From contig NZ_LN997848.1 in assembly GCF_001511835.1 (NCBI RefSeq), positions 3,934,001 through 3,998,000 of the forward strand: a stretch of 64,000 nucleotides of DNA, given 5' to 3'. The position numbers were made by a program, and so were the translations under genes. Below, one piece after another: positions 39,649 to 47,435 of this stretch. Each line of letters starts with the position of its first letter. The first letter of the stretch is position 1. The notes under the pieces were generated by a model. The model saw only the letters and a program-made list of their open reading frames with translations, was not told the DNA's origin and did no database searches. This DNA is from Magnetospirillum sp. XM-1. Lineage in GTDB: Bacteria; Pseudomonadota; Alphaproteobacteria; Rhodospirillales; Magnetospirillaceae.

Positions 39649-40222
39649 GCCTCCAGCCCGCCGGCTCGATGCGGGTGATCAGGCAGTTGCGCGACGGCAT
39701 CTCGGGCAGCATCTCCACCGGCCATCCCAGGTGATGCAGCGCCAGCGAGCGCACCACGTTGCCGTGGGACACCACCAGCACATGGCCGTCCTCGGTCAGG
39801 GGCAGGACATCGGCTTCGAAGCAGGTGACCGAGCGCTCCAGGCAATCTTGCATGGATTCGCCTCCTTCGGGCCGGAAGGCCACGTCGAAGGCGACCCGCC
39901 GGCGGACCGGATCAGCCGCCAGGGCGGCTTCGTCATCGACCACGCCTTCGAACACGCCGAAATTCCGTTCGCTCAGCCGGTCCAGTTCCCGCCGCCGGCC
40001 GACCACCCGCGCCTGGGCGGCCTCCAGCAGCAGGTCGCAGGTCTCCACGGCGCGCGACAGCCGCGACGTCAGCACATGGGCGAAACGCAGCCCGAACAGC
40101 GCGCGGCCGGCTTCCCGCGCCTGGGCCCGGCCCAGTTCGGTGAGGCAATGGTCGCTGACCCCCGAAAACACCCTGTCCCGGTTCCCTTCGGACTGGCCGT
40201 GGCGGACAAGAAAGACGGTCAC
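39632..40222 (-). CDS. Histidine phosphatase (phosphoglycerate-mutase superfamily)
   Basis: The 196-residue product begins MTVFLVRHGQSEGNRDRVFS, with the RHG catalytic histidine motif, and has the second histidine in VVSHGNVVRSL. It could be a 2,3-bisphosphoglycerate-dependent mutase or a general phosphatase; the sequence does not decide. The start is a GTG at 40222 overlapping the NUDIX gene stop. It overlaps coq7 by 17 bases tail to tail. Confidence 0.88.
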   Translation of the reverse strand: MTVFLVRHGQSEGNRDRVFSGVSDHCLTELGRAQAREAGRALFGLRFAHVLTSRLSRAVETCDLLLEAAQARVVGRRRELDRLSERNFGVFEGVVDDEAALAADPVRRRVAFDVAFRPEGGESMQDCLERSVTCFEADVLPLTEDGHVLVVSHGNVVRSLALHHLGWPVEMLPEMPSRNCLITRIEPAGWRLRSVR

Positions 40223-40935
40223 GGCAGCAATCCTTTCAAGCGGGCCAGACAGAATGCGTTGACGGCGTGGGCGTCCTCGACGGCGCCCTCGGCGACCATG
40301 GCGGCGAAGCGTTCGGGGGTCACCTGGACCATGTCGAAGATGCCCTCGGACAATTGCGGCTTGCCCAGGGTCGAAAGCTCGGCCAGGAAATAGTCGAGGC
40401 CGCCGTTGGACAGCGAGGTGTCGCAGAACGTCCGGCCCAGATGGGTGGCGGCGGTGACCCGTCCCCCCACTTCCTCGGCGATCTCGCGCAGCACGGTTTC
40501 CTCCAGCCCGTCCCCGGCCTCCACCGATCCGCGCGGAATTTCCAGCAGGAAGCGGCCGATGGCGTGCCGGAACACCCGCAGAAGGACGATCCGCCCCTGG
40601 AACAGCGGCAGCACCCCCACGCCCCGGGCGCCGTTGGCGTAGATCACCCGGTTGTGGGTGCCCAGCGAGCCGTCGGGGAAGCGCACCGCATCGCGGAGCA
40701 TCAGGATATAGGCGTCTTCCACCAGCACCCCCACCGAGGCGGAGGCGGGAGGCAGTCCCCTGGCGCGGTTGCGCCGGGCCACGGCCTTGGAGGCGGCGGC
40801 GATGTCGGCCTCGTCCAGCAGAATGGCGATGCCCCCCGGCGGCCTTTGAAACAGCTCCGGCCGGGTCTCCACCAGTTCACGGTAGCGGCGGTAATCCGCC
40901 CGCCGCCCTGACGCCTTCCCCTCGGTCAATGGCAC
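40219..40935 (-). CDS. NUDIX hydrolase
   Basis: The C-terminal ~150 residues form a NUDIX domain. The box reads GSVEAGDGLEETVLREIAEE followed by VG; the first conserved Glu is replaced by Asp. The preceding ~70 residues (YRRYRELVETRPELFQRPP) are an extra N-terminal segment. There is no ATG near the start: I use a GTG at 40935 that overlaps the stress-protein stop; a TTG at 40929 forming TTGA is equally possible. Substrate unknown; ADP-ribose or sugar nucleotide hydrolysis is possible. Confidence 0.8.
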   Translation of the reverse strand: MPLTEGKASGRRADYRRYRELVETRPELFQRPPGGIAILLDEADIAAASKAVARRNRARGLPPASASVGVLVEDAYILMLRDAVRFPDGSLGTHNRVIYANGARGVGVLPLFQGRIVLLRVFRHAIGRFLLEIPRGSVEAGDGLEETVLREIAEEVGGRVTAATHLGRTFCDTSLSNGGLDYFLAELSTLGKPQLSEGIFDMVQVTPERFAAMVAEGAVEDAHAVNAFCLARLKGLLP

Positions 40936-41792
40936 ATCAGCACGTGCAGCGGCGCATGGGCGATGACGTGGCGGGTGACGCCGCCCAGGATCAGCTGGCG
41001 CAGGCGCGAATGGGTGTAGGCCCCCATCACCAGAAGGTCGGCGCCCGCCTTGCGGGTCTGGCGCAGCAATTCCTCGCCCGCGTGCGAGCTGGGGGCCTGG
41101 ATGACGGTGGTGCTGGCGGCGATGCCGTTCCAGGCCAGGTAGGTCTCCAGATCGCCGGCCGGAGCGGGACCGCCGGCATGTTCCGCCACGGTCAGGATGG
41201 TCACCGACGCCGCTGTCTTGAGGAAGGGCATGGCGAAGGCCACGGCGCGGGCCGCCTCGGCGCTGCCGTTCCAGGCGATGCACACATTGGTGCCGGGCAG
41301 CGGGGCCGGTTCGGCCGGGCACAGCAGCAACGGACGGCCGCAGGCCATCAGCGCGGTGTTCAGCGTGATCATGGACGACACCTCGGCTTCACCGCCGGGA
41401 TGGCCGAACACCACCAGATCGGACACCCGGCCGCGCCAGGTGACCACGTCCTCCTCGCGGCCCACCACCTCGACCCACTCGGCCGACAGGCCGTCCCCGG
41501 GCGGGGCATCGGCCAGCGGCGCGCCGTTGCGGGCCAGGGCGACGTCGAAGGCGGCGCGGGCCAGCTTGGCGCGCTGGGCCGACTGGGTCTCGGCGATGCC
41601 GATCATCTCCTCGACCATGGCCCCCGACATGCCCTCGCCCACCAGCGGCACGGCGTTTGTGGGGTCGGTGCGCACGTGCAGGCCGGTCACATGCCCGGAA
41701 AAGCGCCCGGCCAGACGCAGCGCCGTATCCAGCGGAATGGCGGCGGACAGTTCATCCTCGACCGGGACCAAAATCGACTTGAAGGCGGACAT
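40926..41792 (-). CDS. Universal stress protein UspA family, tandem-domain
   Basis: The 288-residue product is long enough for two Usp folds. The C-terminal half has LVMGAYTHSRLRQLILGGVTRHVI, the nucleotide-binding G-x2-G-x9-G type loop; the N-terminal half (SILVPVEDELSAAIPLDTAL) is less conserved. The start is the ATG at 41792 after ACAAGGAGAG. It probably forms an operon with the NUDIX protein and phosphatase, since these genes overlap. Confidence 0.88.
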   Translation of the reverse strand: MSAFKSILVPVEDELSAAIPLDTALRLAGRFSGHVTGLHVRTDPTNAVPLVGEGMSGAMVEEMIGIAETQSAQRAKLARAAFDVALARNGAPLADAPPGDGLSAEWVEVVGREEDVVTWRGRVSDLVVFGHPGGEAEVSSMITLNTALMACGRPLLLCPAEPAPLPGTNVCIAWNGSAEAARAVAFAMPFLKTAASVTILTVAEHAGGPAPAGDLETYLAWNGIAASTTVIQAPSSHAGEELLRQTRKAGADLLVMGAYTHSRLRQLILGGVTRHVIAHAPLHVLMCH

Positions 41793-41869
41793 GACGGCTC
41801 TCCTTGTCACAACATCTAGATATTATGCGCCCGATCCACTGGGTTGAACATCACCCGATCCGCTGGGGG

Positions 41870-43396
41870 CTATACCCCCAACGCGGCCCTGCCGGCGGCC
41901 AAGGTGACGTCCTTGGGCGGCGAGGAATCGATACGCGTCCAGGCGATCGCCCCCAGGTCGTAAGAGAGCTGGTGCTCCAGTACCTGGGGCGTGGCGTCCG
42001 AGACGTTGGCCTTGCGCTCGGCGATGCGCCGCTTGGACAACTCGGCCGGGGCCTCCAGCCACAGCCCGTCGAAGCGCACGCCCGCCGCCCGTGCCACACC
42101 TTCGATGGCCTCGCGCTGCTCGGGCTTGGCGAAGACGGCGTCGGCCACCACCCCGTGACCATCGGCCAGCAGGGCGGCGCAGGTCTCGTAGAGATGCTGG
42201 TAGGTGCGCTCGGTCACCTCCGCCGTATAGCCATCGGGGCCGAGCTTTTCCCAGATGGGAACGCCCATCAGGTGCTTGCGCAAGGAATCGCTTCGCACCA
42301 CCGCCGCGCCGGGCACCGCCAGGAAGGGGGCCAGCTCGCGACCCATGCGCGACTTGCCGCTGCCCGAAAGCCCGCCCACCGCCAGCAGCCGGGGGGCGGG
42401 CGGATCGAGATAGGCCCGCGCCGCCGCCAGATACGAGCGGGAATCGGCGACCAGACGCTCGCGCCCCTCGCCTTGGGCACCCTCGGCCATGGCGGCGCAC
42501 ACATGGGCACGTACCCCGGCCCGGCACGAGAGATAAAGCGGCATGGGTGCGATGCCGGCGAAATCGGCGGTCAGGTCCAGGTAATGGTTCATCACCCAGT
42601 TGGCCTGTTGCCGCGCTCCACGGTGATCCAGGTCCATCAGCAGGAAGGCCAGGTCGTAGATCACGTCGATGCAGGCGATGTCCTCGGAAAACTCGATGGC
42701 GTCGAACAGGGCCGGACGCCCCTGCCACAGACAGATGTTGCCCAGATGCAGGTCACCGTGGCACTGGCGCACGAAACCGGCGGCGCGGCGCTCCTCCAGC
42801 CGGGGGGCGAAGCGCTCCAGGGCAGCGAAGGAGGCGCGGGCCAGATCCTCCACCGCATCCACCGGCAGAACGGCCGCGTCCTGGGCCAGCATGGACAGGC
42901 GGTTGGTGGAAATGGTCCAGTCCAGCCCGGCCCGCCCGCCCCGGTCGGGGCGCACCGGCGCGGCGCGGTGAAAGGCGGCGATGGCCTCGGTCAGGCCGTT
43001 GCAGCGCTCGCGGTCCAGCTCGCCCCGTCGGGCCAGCCGGTCGAACAGGGTATCCTGGTCGAAGCGGCGCATCTCCACCGCCCAGTCCACCGCCTCGCCC
43101 GGCCCGTCCAGTTCGAGCCCGCCGCCCTGGGCGCGGGTCAGCGCCCGCACCCCGAGATAGAGGTCGGGCGTGGCGCGGCGGTTGATCTCCACCTCGGCCT
43201 CGCAGGCGGCCTTGCGGGCCGAAAGGGCGGTGAAGTCGAGAAACGGCAGGCGCACCGGCTTCTTCAGCTTGAAGACGCGGTCACCGGCCAGGAACAGGGT
43301 GGAGATATGGGTATCGACGCGTTCCACCCCCGCCCCCCCATGGGTGCGGGGATCAGCCAGGAAGGCTTCCGCCTCAGAGCCGGGGCAGGGTGACAC
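41870..43396 (-). CDS. Fused aminoglycoside-phosphotransferase-like / AAA kinase protein
   Basis: The ~508-residue product has an N-terminal phosphotransferase-like half with [20 protein letters not shown] (HGDLHxGN catalytic loop) and [15 protein letters not shown], and a C-terminal P-loop kinase half with [17 protein letters not shown]. This two-domain arrangement is a known bacterial family without an assigned substrate. I start it at a GTG at 43396, which overlaps the dcd 3' end by 23 bases; ATG starts are lacking nearby. Confidence 0.8.
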   Translation of the reverse strand: MSPCPGSEAEAFLADPRTHGGAGVERVDTHISTLFLAGDRVFKLKKPVRLPFLDFTALSARKAACEAEVEINRRATPDLYLGVRALTRAQGGGLELDGPGEAVDWAVEMRRFDQDTLFDRLARRGELDRERCNGLTEAIAAFHRAAPVRPDRGGRAGLDWTISTNRLSMLAQDAAVLPVDAVEDLARASFAALERFAPRLEERRAAGFVRQCHGDLHLGNICLWQGRPALFDAIEFSEDIACIDVIYDLAFLLMDLDHRGARQQANWVMNHYLDLTADFAGIAPMPLYLSCRAGVRAHVCAAMAEGAQGEGRERLVADSRSYLAAARAYLDPPAPRLLAVGGLSGSGKSRMGRELAPFLAVPGAAVVRSDSLRKHLMGVPIWEKLGPDGYTAEVTERTYQHLYETCAALLADGHGVVADAVFAKPEQREAIEGVARAAGVRFDGLWLEAPAELSKRRIAERKANVSDATPQVLEHQLSYDLGAIAWTRIDSSPPKDVTLAAGRAALGV

Positions 43397-43928
43397 CCTG
43401 CTGCCCCTGATACTTGCCCGCCCGGTCGCCATAGGAGGTCTCGCACACCGAGTTCCCTTTGAGGAAGATGAACTGGCAGGCGCCCTCGTTGGCGTAGATC
43501 TTGGCGGGCAGCGGCGTGGTGTTGGAGAATTCCAGGGTGACGTGGCCTTCCCATTCCGGCTCCAGCGGCGTCACGTTGACGATGATGCCGCAGCGGGCAT
43601 AGGTGGACTTGCCCAGGCAGATCACCAGAACGTCGCGGGGGATGCGGAAATACTCCACCGTACGGGCCAGGGCGAAGCTGTTGGGGGGAATGACGCAGAC
43701 ATCCGTCTGACGGTCCACCAGCGAGGCCGACGAGAAGTTCTTGGGGTCCACCACCGCCGAATCCACGTTGGTGAAGATCTTGAATTCGGGGGCCACCCTG
43801 GCGTCGTAGCCGTAGGAGGACAGGCCGTAGGAGATGACGCCTTCGCGCTGCAGCTTCTCGGTGAAGGGCTCGATCATGCCCTTCGTCTTGGCCATCTCGC
43901 GGATCCAGGTGTCGGGCATGACGGACAT
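43374..43928 (-). CDS. dcd: dCTP deaminase
   Basis: Dcd converts dCTP to dUTP for thymidylate synthesis. The 184-residue product starts at the ATG at 43928 ([10 protein letters not shown]) after [59 protein letters not shown] and EGACQFIF are family motifs. The fused kinase gene starts inside its last codons. Confidence 0.96.
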   Translation of the reverse strand: MSVMPDTWIREMAKTKGMIEPFTEKLQREGVISYGLSSYGYDARVAPEFKIFTNVDSAVVDPKNFSSASLVDRQTDVCVIPPNSFALARTVEYFRIPRDVLVICLGKSTYARCGIIVNVTPLEPEWEGHVTLEFSNTTPLPAKIYANEGACQFIFLKGNSVCETSYGDRAGKYQGQQGVTLPRL

Positions 43929-43945
43929 CGGGCGCTCCCCCCTTT

Positions 43946-44152
43946 TCAACTCTCGGCTTCTTGTACTCCAGGGTCGGGGGTGGAGCAAGGCTCGCCCCCA
44001 GCCTGGGCCTCCTCATCGCCCTCGGCGCGGGCGCGCCCCTGGGCCTTGCGCCGGGCCAGATTGGCGCGCAGAGCCTCGGCCTGGCGGCGTTGGCGCGCGG
44101 CGGCTTCTGCGTGGCCGCGGGCCGAGAATTTCGGGTTGTTATCGTCGCTCAT
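43946..44152 (-). CDS. Small basic/acidic conserved protein of unknown function
   Basis: The 68-residue product [20 protein letters not shown] is highly charged and helical, with an Arg/Ala-rich middle and an acidic tail. Similar short proteins occur in alphaproteobacteria next to tRNA or dcd genes, without known function (from memory, not checked). The start is the ATG at 44152; dcd follows 17 bases downstream. Confidence 0.65.
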   Translation of the reverse strand: MSDDNNPKFSARGHAEAAARQRRQAEALRANLARRKAQGRARAEGDEEAQAGGEPCSTPDPGVQEAES

Positions 44153-44274
44153 GGCCGCCAGTTTTGAGCCCTGGAGAAAAGCGCGTCAAGAGCCCGGAAA
44201 GACGCTTGCGTCGGCATATCGAGTGTGGCATAAAGCGCCCCTCTTCACGGGGCGCCCGCGCTTCGAAAAGAATT

Positions 44275-44350
44275 GCTGCCGTAGCTCAGTCGGTAGAGCA
44301 TACCCTTGGTAAGGGTAAGGTCGATGGTTCGATTCCATTCGGCAGCACCA
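44275..44350 (+). tRNA. tRNA-Thr (anticodon GGT)
   Basis: The 76-base gene folds as a cloverleaf: acceptor GCTGCCG/CGGCAGC, D-arm GCTCAGTCGGTAGAGC, anticodon stem TACCC/GGGTA with loop TTGGTAA, T-arm with TTCGATT, and encoded ACCA end. The anticodon GGU at the loop centre decodes ACC/ACU threonine codons. Confidence 0.97.
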
Positions 44351-44352
44351 TG

Positions 44353-44380
44353 AAAGGCCTCCGGGAAACCGGGGGCCTTT
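44353..44380 (+). terminator. Hairpin downstream of tRNA-Thr
   Basis: AAAGGCC-T-CCGG, GAAA loop, CCGG-G-GGCCTTT starts three bases after the CCA end. It can end tRNA transcription on the plus strand and is also beyond the 3' end of the ATP-grasp gene on the minus strand. Confidence 0.7.
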
Positions 44381-44411
44381 CGCCGTTTCAGGGCTGTTTC
44401 CGTTATATGGC

Positions 44412-45581
44412 TCAGGCCACGAACACCGGGGCGAAGCCGCCGCCCGGGGTGCGGAAGTTGGTGGTCTGGCCCTGGTACAGCCGGGCGGCCAGCTGGACGA
44501 CGCGGCCGCCCCAGGCATTGGCCCGGATGTCCACCTTGATCTCGTCCTCCACGTGGTCGGGGCGCAGGCGCGACGGCGGCACGTAAAGCTGGGCCACGTA
44601 GGGCGAGGCCAGGATGGTGGGCCAGGTCGAGCGCGACAGCTTCTCGCCGCGATAGACCGCCTTGCCGGCATGGCCCTTGGCTGGCTTGAAGAACCAGCGC
44701 TTGCGCCCGGCCCACAGCTCCTCGGCGTTGGCGGCGGTGACGGGAATGGTGGGTGGCACCACGCGGGCGACGTCGGCGGCGATATCGGGGCGCACGCCGA
44801 TGGAGCGCAGCGCCGGCTCGTCGGAAAGCAGCGCCATCACCCGCTTGTCGGAATAGAGGAAATGGGCCCTGGGATCGGGAGTGACCACGGTGCGGCCGTC
44901 CCGCCATGCCTCGGCCAGCGCCCGGTGCGCCGCCGAATCCAGGCTGAAATCCACCAGCCGGTTATAGACCATGTCCACCGCGCCGGCCCGGAACTGGCCG
45001 GGGTCCATGATCTCGGCCTGATAGCCGGCCCGCTGGAACAGGCTGCGGTAGAGCTGGAACTCGGGCTCCAGGTACTGGCTGGGCGGATCGTCGTCGATGA
45101 TCGCCACCCGGCCGAGCGTGACCTCGCCGCGCTGGCGTTCCCATTCGTCCAGAAAGGCGTCCAGCGCGATCCCCTCCACCTCGGGGGGCTCGCCCAATTC
45201 GGGCCGGCAGGCGGCCAGGGCGCGGGCCTGCACCGCCACCGCCAGCATGCCGCCGGGATTGGTGTTGATCTCGATCAGGCGCGGCCCCTCGGGCGTCAGG
45301 TGGAAGTCGAAGCCCAGCATCCAGCCACCCAGGCCATGGTCGGGCAGGCCTTCGCCCCGGGCGATCTCCAGCGCCGCTTCGACCAGGACGGAATCGGCGA
45401 AGGCGGCGTCGAGGGCATGCACCGCCCGCTCGATCCGCTCGGCCTCGTGACGGGGAAGCTGGATCGCGCAGGGCGACAGCAGTCCCTGGCGCCGCCGCAG
45501 GCCCTCGCCGATGGCCGGGTCCGGTACTCCGGCGGCGATGGCCGCCCACATTTCTTCCTCGGGAAGGGAAACCGCCCTCAC
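44412..45581 (-). CDS. ATP-grasp-like protein of unknown function
   Basis: The 389-residue product shows ATP-grasp-type segments: WFFKPAKGHAGKAVYRGEKL (nucleotide-binding lysines and glycine loop) about residue 290 and IKVDIRANAWGGRVVQLAAR near the end. An earlier GFDFHLTPEGPRLIEINTNP resembles the metal-binding Glu/Asn motif, so the order of elements looks unusual. A GTG at 45581 overlaps the nosL stop (GTGA); an ATG at 45548 with GAGGAAG upstream is an alternative. It is the last gene of the copper-type operon. I cannot name a substrate; peptide-like ligation is one inference. Confidence 0.75.
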   Translation of the reverse strand: MRAVSLPEEEMWAAIAAGVPDPAIGEGLRRRQGLLSPCAIQLPRHEAERIERAVHALDAAFADSVLVEAALEIARGEGLPDHGLGGWMLGFDFHLTPEGPRLIEINTNPGGMLAVAVQARALAACRPELGEPPEVEGIALDAFLDEWERQRGEVTLGRVAIIDDDPPSQYLEPEFQLYRSLFQRAGYQAEIMDPGQFRAGAVDMVYNRLVDFSLDSAAHRALAEAWRDGRTVVTPDPRAHFLYSDKRVMALLSDEPALRSIGVRPDIAADVARVVPPTIPVTAANAEELWAGRKRWFFKPAKGHAGKAVYRGEKLSRSTWPTILASPYVAQLYVPPSRLRPDHVEDEIKVDIRANAWGGRVVQLAARLYQGQTTNFRTPGGGFAPVFVA

Positions 45582-46066
45582 TTGACCTGGCCCTTGTCCA
45601 GGCCTTTCAGAATTTCGTCGCCCACTTGCTCGAAGGACACGATGCGCTTGCCCTTGTGGTCGGCCATGAACTCGTCGGCGTCCTGTCTGGACGCCAGCGG
45701 CACCAGTTCGTGGCCCATGGGCCCCAGAACGTCGGACCCCACCACGAAGAAAGCGCCGCGCGCGTCGATGGTCCGGACGCCGTAATAGTCGGTGACCGCG
45801 ACGATGGCGATGTCGGCGGCCTTGTGGCCGGGATCGAACTTCCCCACGTCCCGCATGAACTTGAACAGGTCCTTGGCGCCGTCGAAGTAATGGGCGTGGC
45901 CGTCCTTGAACACGGCGGCCGCCACCCATTCCGGGTACTTGGCGACGAACATGCCGCAGACCGGACAGACGGAATTGGGTCCGGGCGGGGCCACCACCAC
46001 CTCGCCGGCCTGGGCGCGGGCGGACAGCAGGAAAAGGCACAGCAGCAGGGTGGTGAAAAATCGCAT
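45578..46066 (-). CDS. nosL: NosL-like copper-binding protein (Sec signal)
   Basis: NosL proteins are periplasmic copper(I) carriers first known from nitrous oxide reductase maturation. The 162-residue product has a Sec signal (LLLCLFLLSARAQA) and Cys34-Cys37 in SVCPVCGMFVAKYPEW, the NosL signature. FKDGHAHYFDGAKDLFKFM and GHELVPL are also conserved. The cysteine of a classical lipobox is not evident. It is followed by the ATP-grasp gene (4-base overlap) and preceded by a second NosL-like gene. No nosZ is in the window. Confidence 0.9.
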   Translation of the reverse strand: MRFFTTLLLCLFLLSARAQAGEVVVAPPGPNSVCPVCGMFVAKYPEWVAAAVFKDGHAHYFDGAKDLFKFMRDVGKFDPGHKAADIAIVAVTDYYGVRTIDARGAFFVVGSDVLGPMGHELVPLASRQDADEFMADHKGKRIVSFEQVGDEILKGLDKGQVK

Positions 46067-46119
46067 CGCGCGTCCTTATGGGAATGGGCGGGAGCCACGG
46101 ACGGCTCCCGCCATCGTCC

Positions 46120-46722
46120 TCAGCCCTTGTGCATCTGATGGTCGCCCATCATCTTCTTGCGGCGTTCCTCCCGCTTCATGCGGATCATCATGGTGTCCTC
46201 GGCCATGCCCATATAGGCGAGCATCAGGGCCTTGTCGAAGTCCACCACCTCGCCCGATCCCTTGGCGGCCTCGGCCGCCACCTTGGAGGCGAACGAGGTC
46301 TTGGGCTTCTTGGTCATCACGCCGCGATGGTCGCCGCCGATGACATAGGACGCCGCTTCGGCGTTGGTCATGGGCTTGAGCGCCTCGCCCGAGCCGTTGT
46401 CGGGAGCGTAGATGGCCTTCGGCACCCGGTCCAGGTTGACCGACAGCGACACGGCGGCGCAATGGAGCGAACAGGTGCCGTCCACCAGATCATCCGAGTA
46501 GTGAACCAGATGGCGGCTGAAATGGTACTCCTTGCGATCCATGCCGCAATAGGGGCACTTCGGGTACTTGGCGAGTTCGTCCACCAGGGGCGTCGGGTCC
46601 TTGGGCTTCTTCGGAATGAACTGCATGGGCGTGCCGTCGCCCTCGGCGGCGGAAACCGGAGCGGCGACCGTGGCGGCAACGCTAAGGGCGGTGCCGGCCG
46701 CCAGGAACTTACGACGATTCAT
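46120..46722 (-). CDS. NosL-related protein with Tat-type signal
   Basis: The 200-residue product starts MNRRKFLAAG, a twin-arginine export signal followed by a hydrophobic stretch ending at APVSAAE. Cys56-Cys59 (KCPYCGMDRKEYH) resemble the NosL metal site, and Cys84/Cys88 (GTCSLHCAA) add a second potential site. The C-terminus is Met/His-rich (MIRMKREERRKKMMGDHQMH), a possible copper-binding tail. Tat export suggests a folded or cofactor-loaded protein. The ATG at 46722 follows GGAGAGGAG. Confidence 0.85.
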   Translation of the reverse strand: MNRRKFLAAGTALSVAATVAAPVSAAEGDGTPMQFIPKKPKDPTPLVDELAKYPKCPYCGMDRKEYHFSRHLVHYSDDLVDGTCSLHCAAVSLSVNLDRVPKAIYAPDNGSGEALKPMTNAEAASYVIGGDHRGVMTKKPKTSFASKVAAEAAKGSGEVVDFDKALMLAYMGMAEDTMMIRMKREERRKKMMGDHQMHKG

Positions 46723-46745
46723 TCTGTTCTCCTCTCCAAGACAAC

Positions 46746-47435
46746 TCACCAGTTGGACAGATTCTTCATCACCGCGAAGAAGCGCAGCCCCTGCATCAGG
46801 GTCGCCGCGCCCAAGACGATGACCACCATGGCCGCGCCCTTCAGCAGCCACCCGCGTGCCCGCGCCCCCAGGCGCCCCAGCACGAAGCTCACGAACAGCA
46901 TGGACGGCAGGGTGCCGAGGCCAAAGGCCAGCATCAGCCCCCCACCCTGCCAGATTTCCGGCGCGGTGCTGGCCTTGACCGCCACGGCCAGCGTCAGCGC
47001 GCAGGGCATCAGCCCGTTCATCAATCCGGCCATGGCGGCGCCCTTGGCCGCTCCCTTGGCGGCGGCGGCGAAGTAATAGCGGCCGAAAGCGGCCATGGGC
47101 ACGCCGACCAGCGGCAGCCGCCGGGGCAGCAGGCCTAAGATGTCGAGCCCCAGCAGGATCACCACCAGCCCGGCGACGATCTGCAGGATGCCCTGCACCT
47201 TGCCGACGATGCCGGTGGAGACCAAAGCGAGGCCCAGCGCGGCAGCGATGACGCCGACCAGCACATAGACCGACACCCGCGCCCCGTGATAGGCCAGCGC
47301 CGGAACCATTCCCCTGCCCGCCTCGCCCATGCGCACGAAGCAGGCCGACACCAGCGAGCCGCACATGCCGACGCAATGGCCGCTGCCTAGGATGCCGGCC
47401 ATGAAGGCCAGGGTGTAGTCGATCTCGCCCGCCAC
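46746..47435 (-). CDS. SafE/TauE-like membrane protein (cytochrome-oxidase/copper-associated type)
   Basis: The 229-residue polytopic protein has about six hydrophobic segments and the motif GILGSGHCVGMCGSLVSACF near the N-terminus, seen in the sulfite-exporter-like proteins encoded next to copper ATPases and cbb3-oxidase assembly genes. GLMNGLMPCALTLAVAV is a second conserved segment. Cys and Met residues in both suggest metal handling (inference). A GTG start at 47435 directly abuts the ATPase stop. Confidence 0.83.
   Translation of the reverse strand: MAGEIDYTLAFMAGILGSGHCVGMCGSLVSACFVRMGEAGRGMVPALAYHGARVSVYVLVGVIAAALGLALVSTGIVGKVQGILQIVAGLVVILLGLDILGLLPRRLPLVGVPMAAFGRYYFAAAAKGAAKGAAMAGLMNGLMPCALTLAVAVKASTAPEIWQGGGLMLAFGLGTLPSMLFVSFVLGRLGARARGWLLKGAAMVVIVLGAATLMQGLRFFAVMKNLSNW

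Noticed and set aside
41820..41869. Imperfect direct repeat CCCGATCC(A/G)CTGGG
   Set aside because: Two short copies in a 77-base gap; probably chance or a minor duplication, with no feature attached.
45578..46722. Reading the NosL genes as part of a nitrous oxide reductase operon
   Set aside because: nosZ, nosR, nosD, nosF and nosY are not present; the ABC genes here are of the FtsX/LolD type, unlike NosFY.
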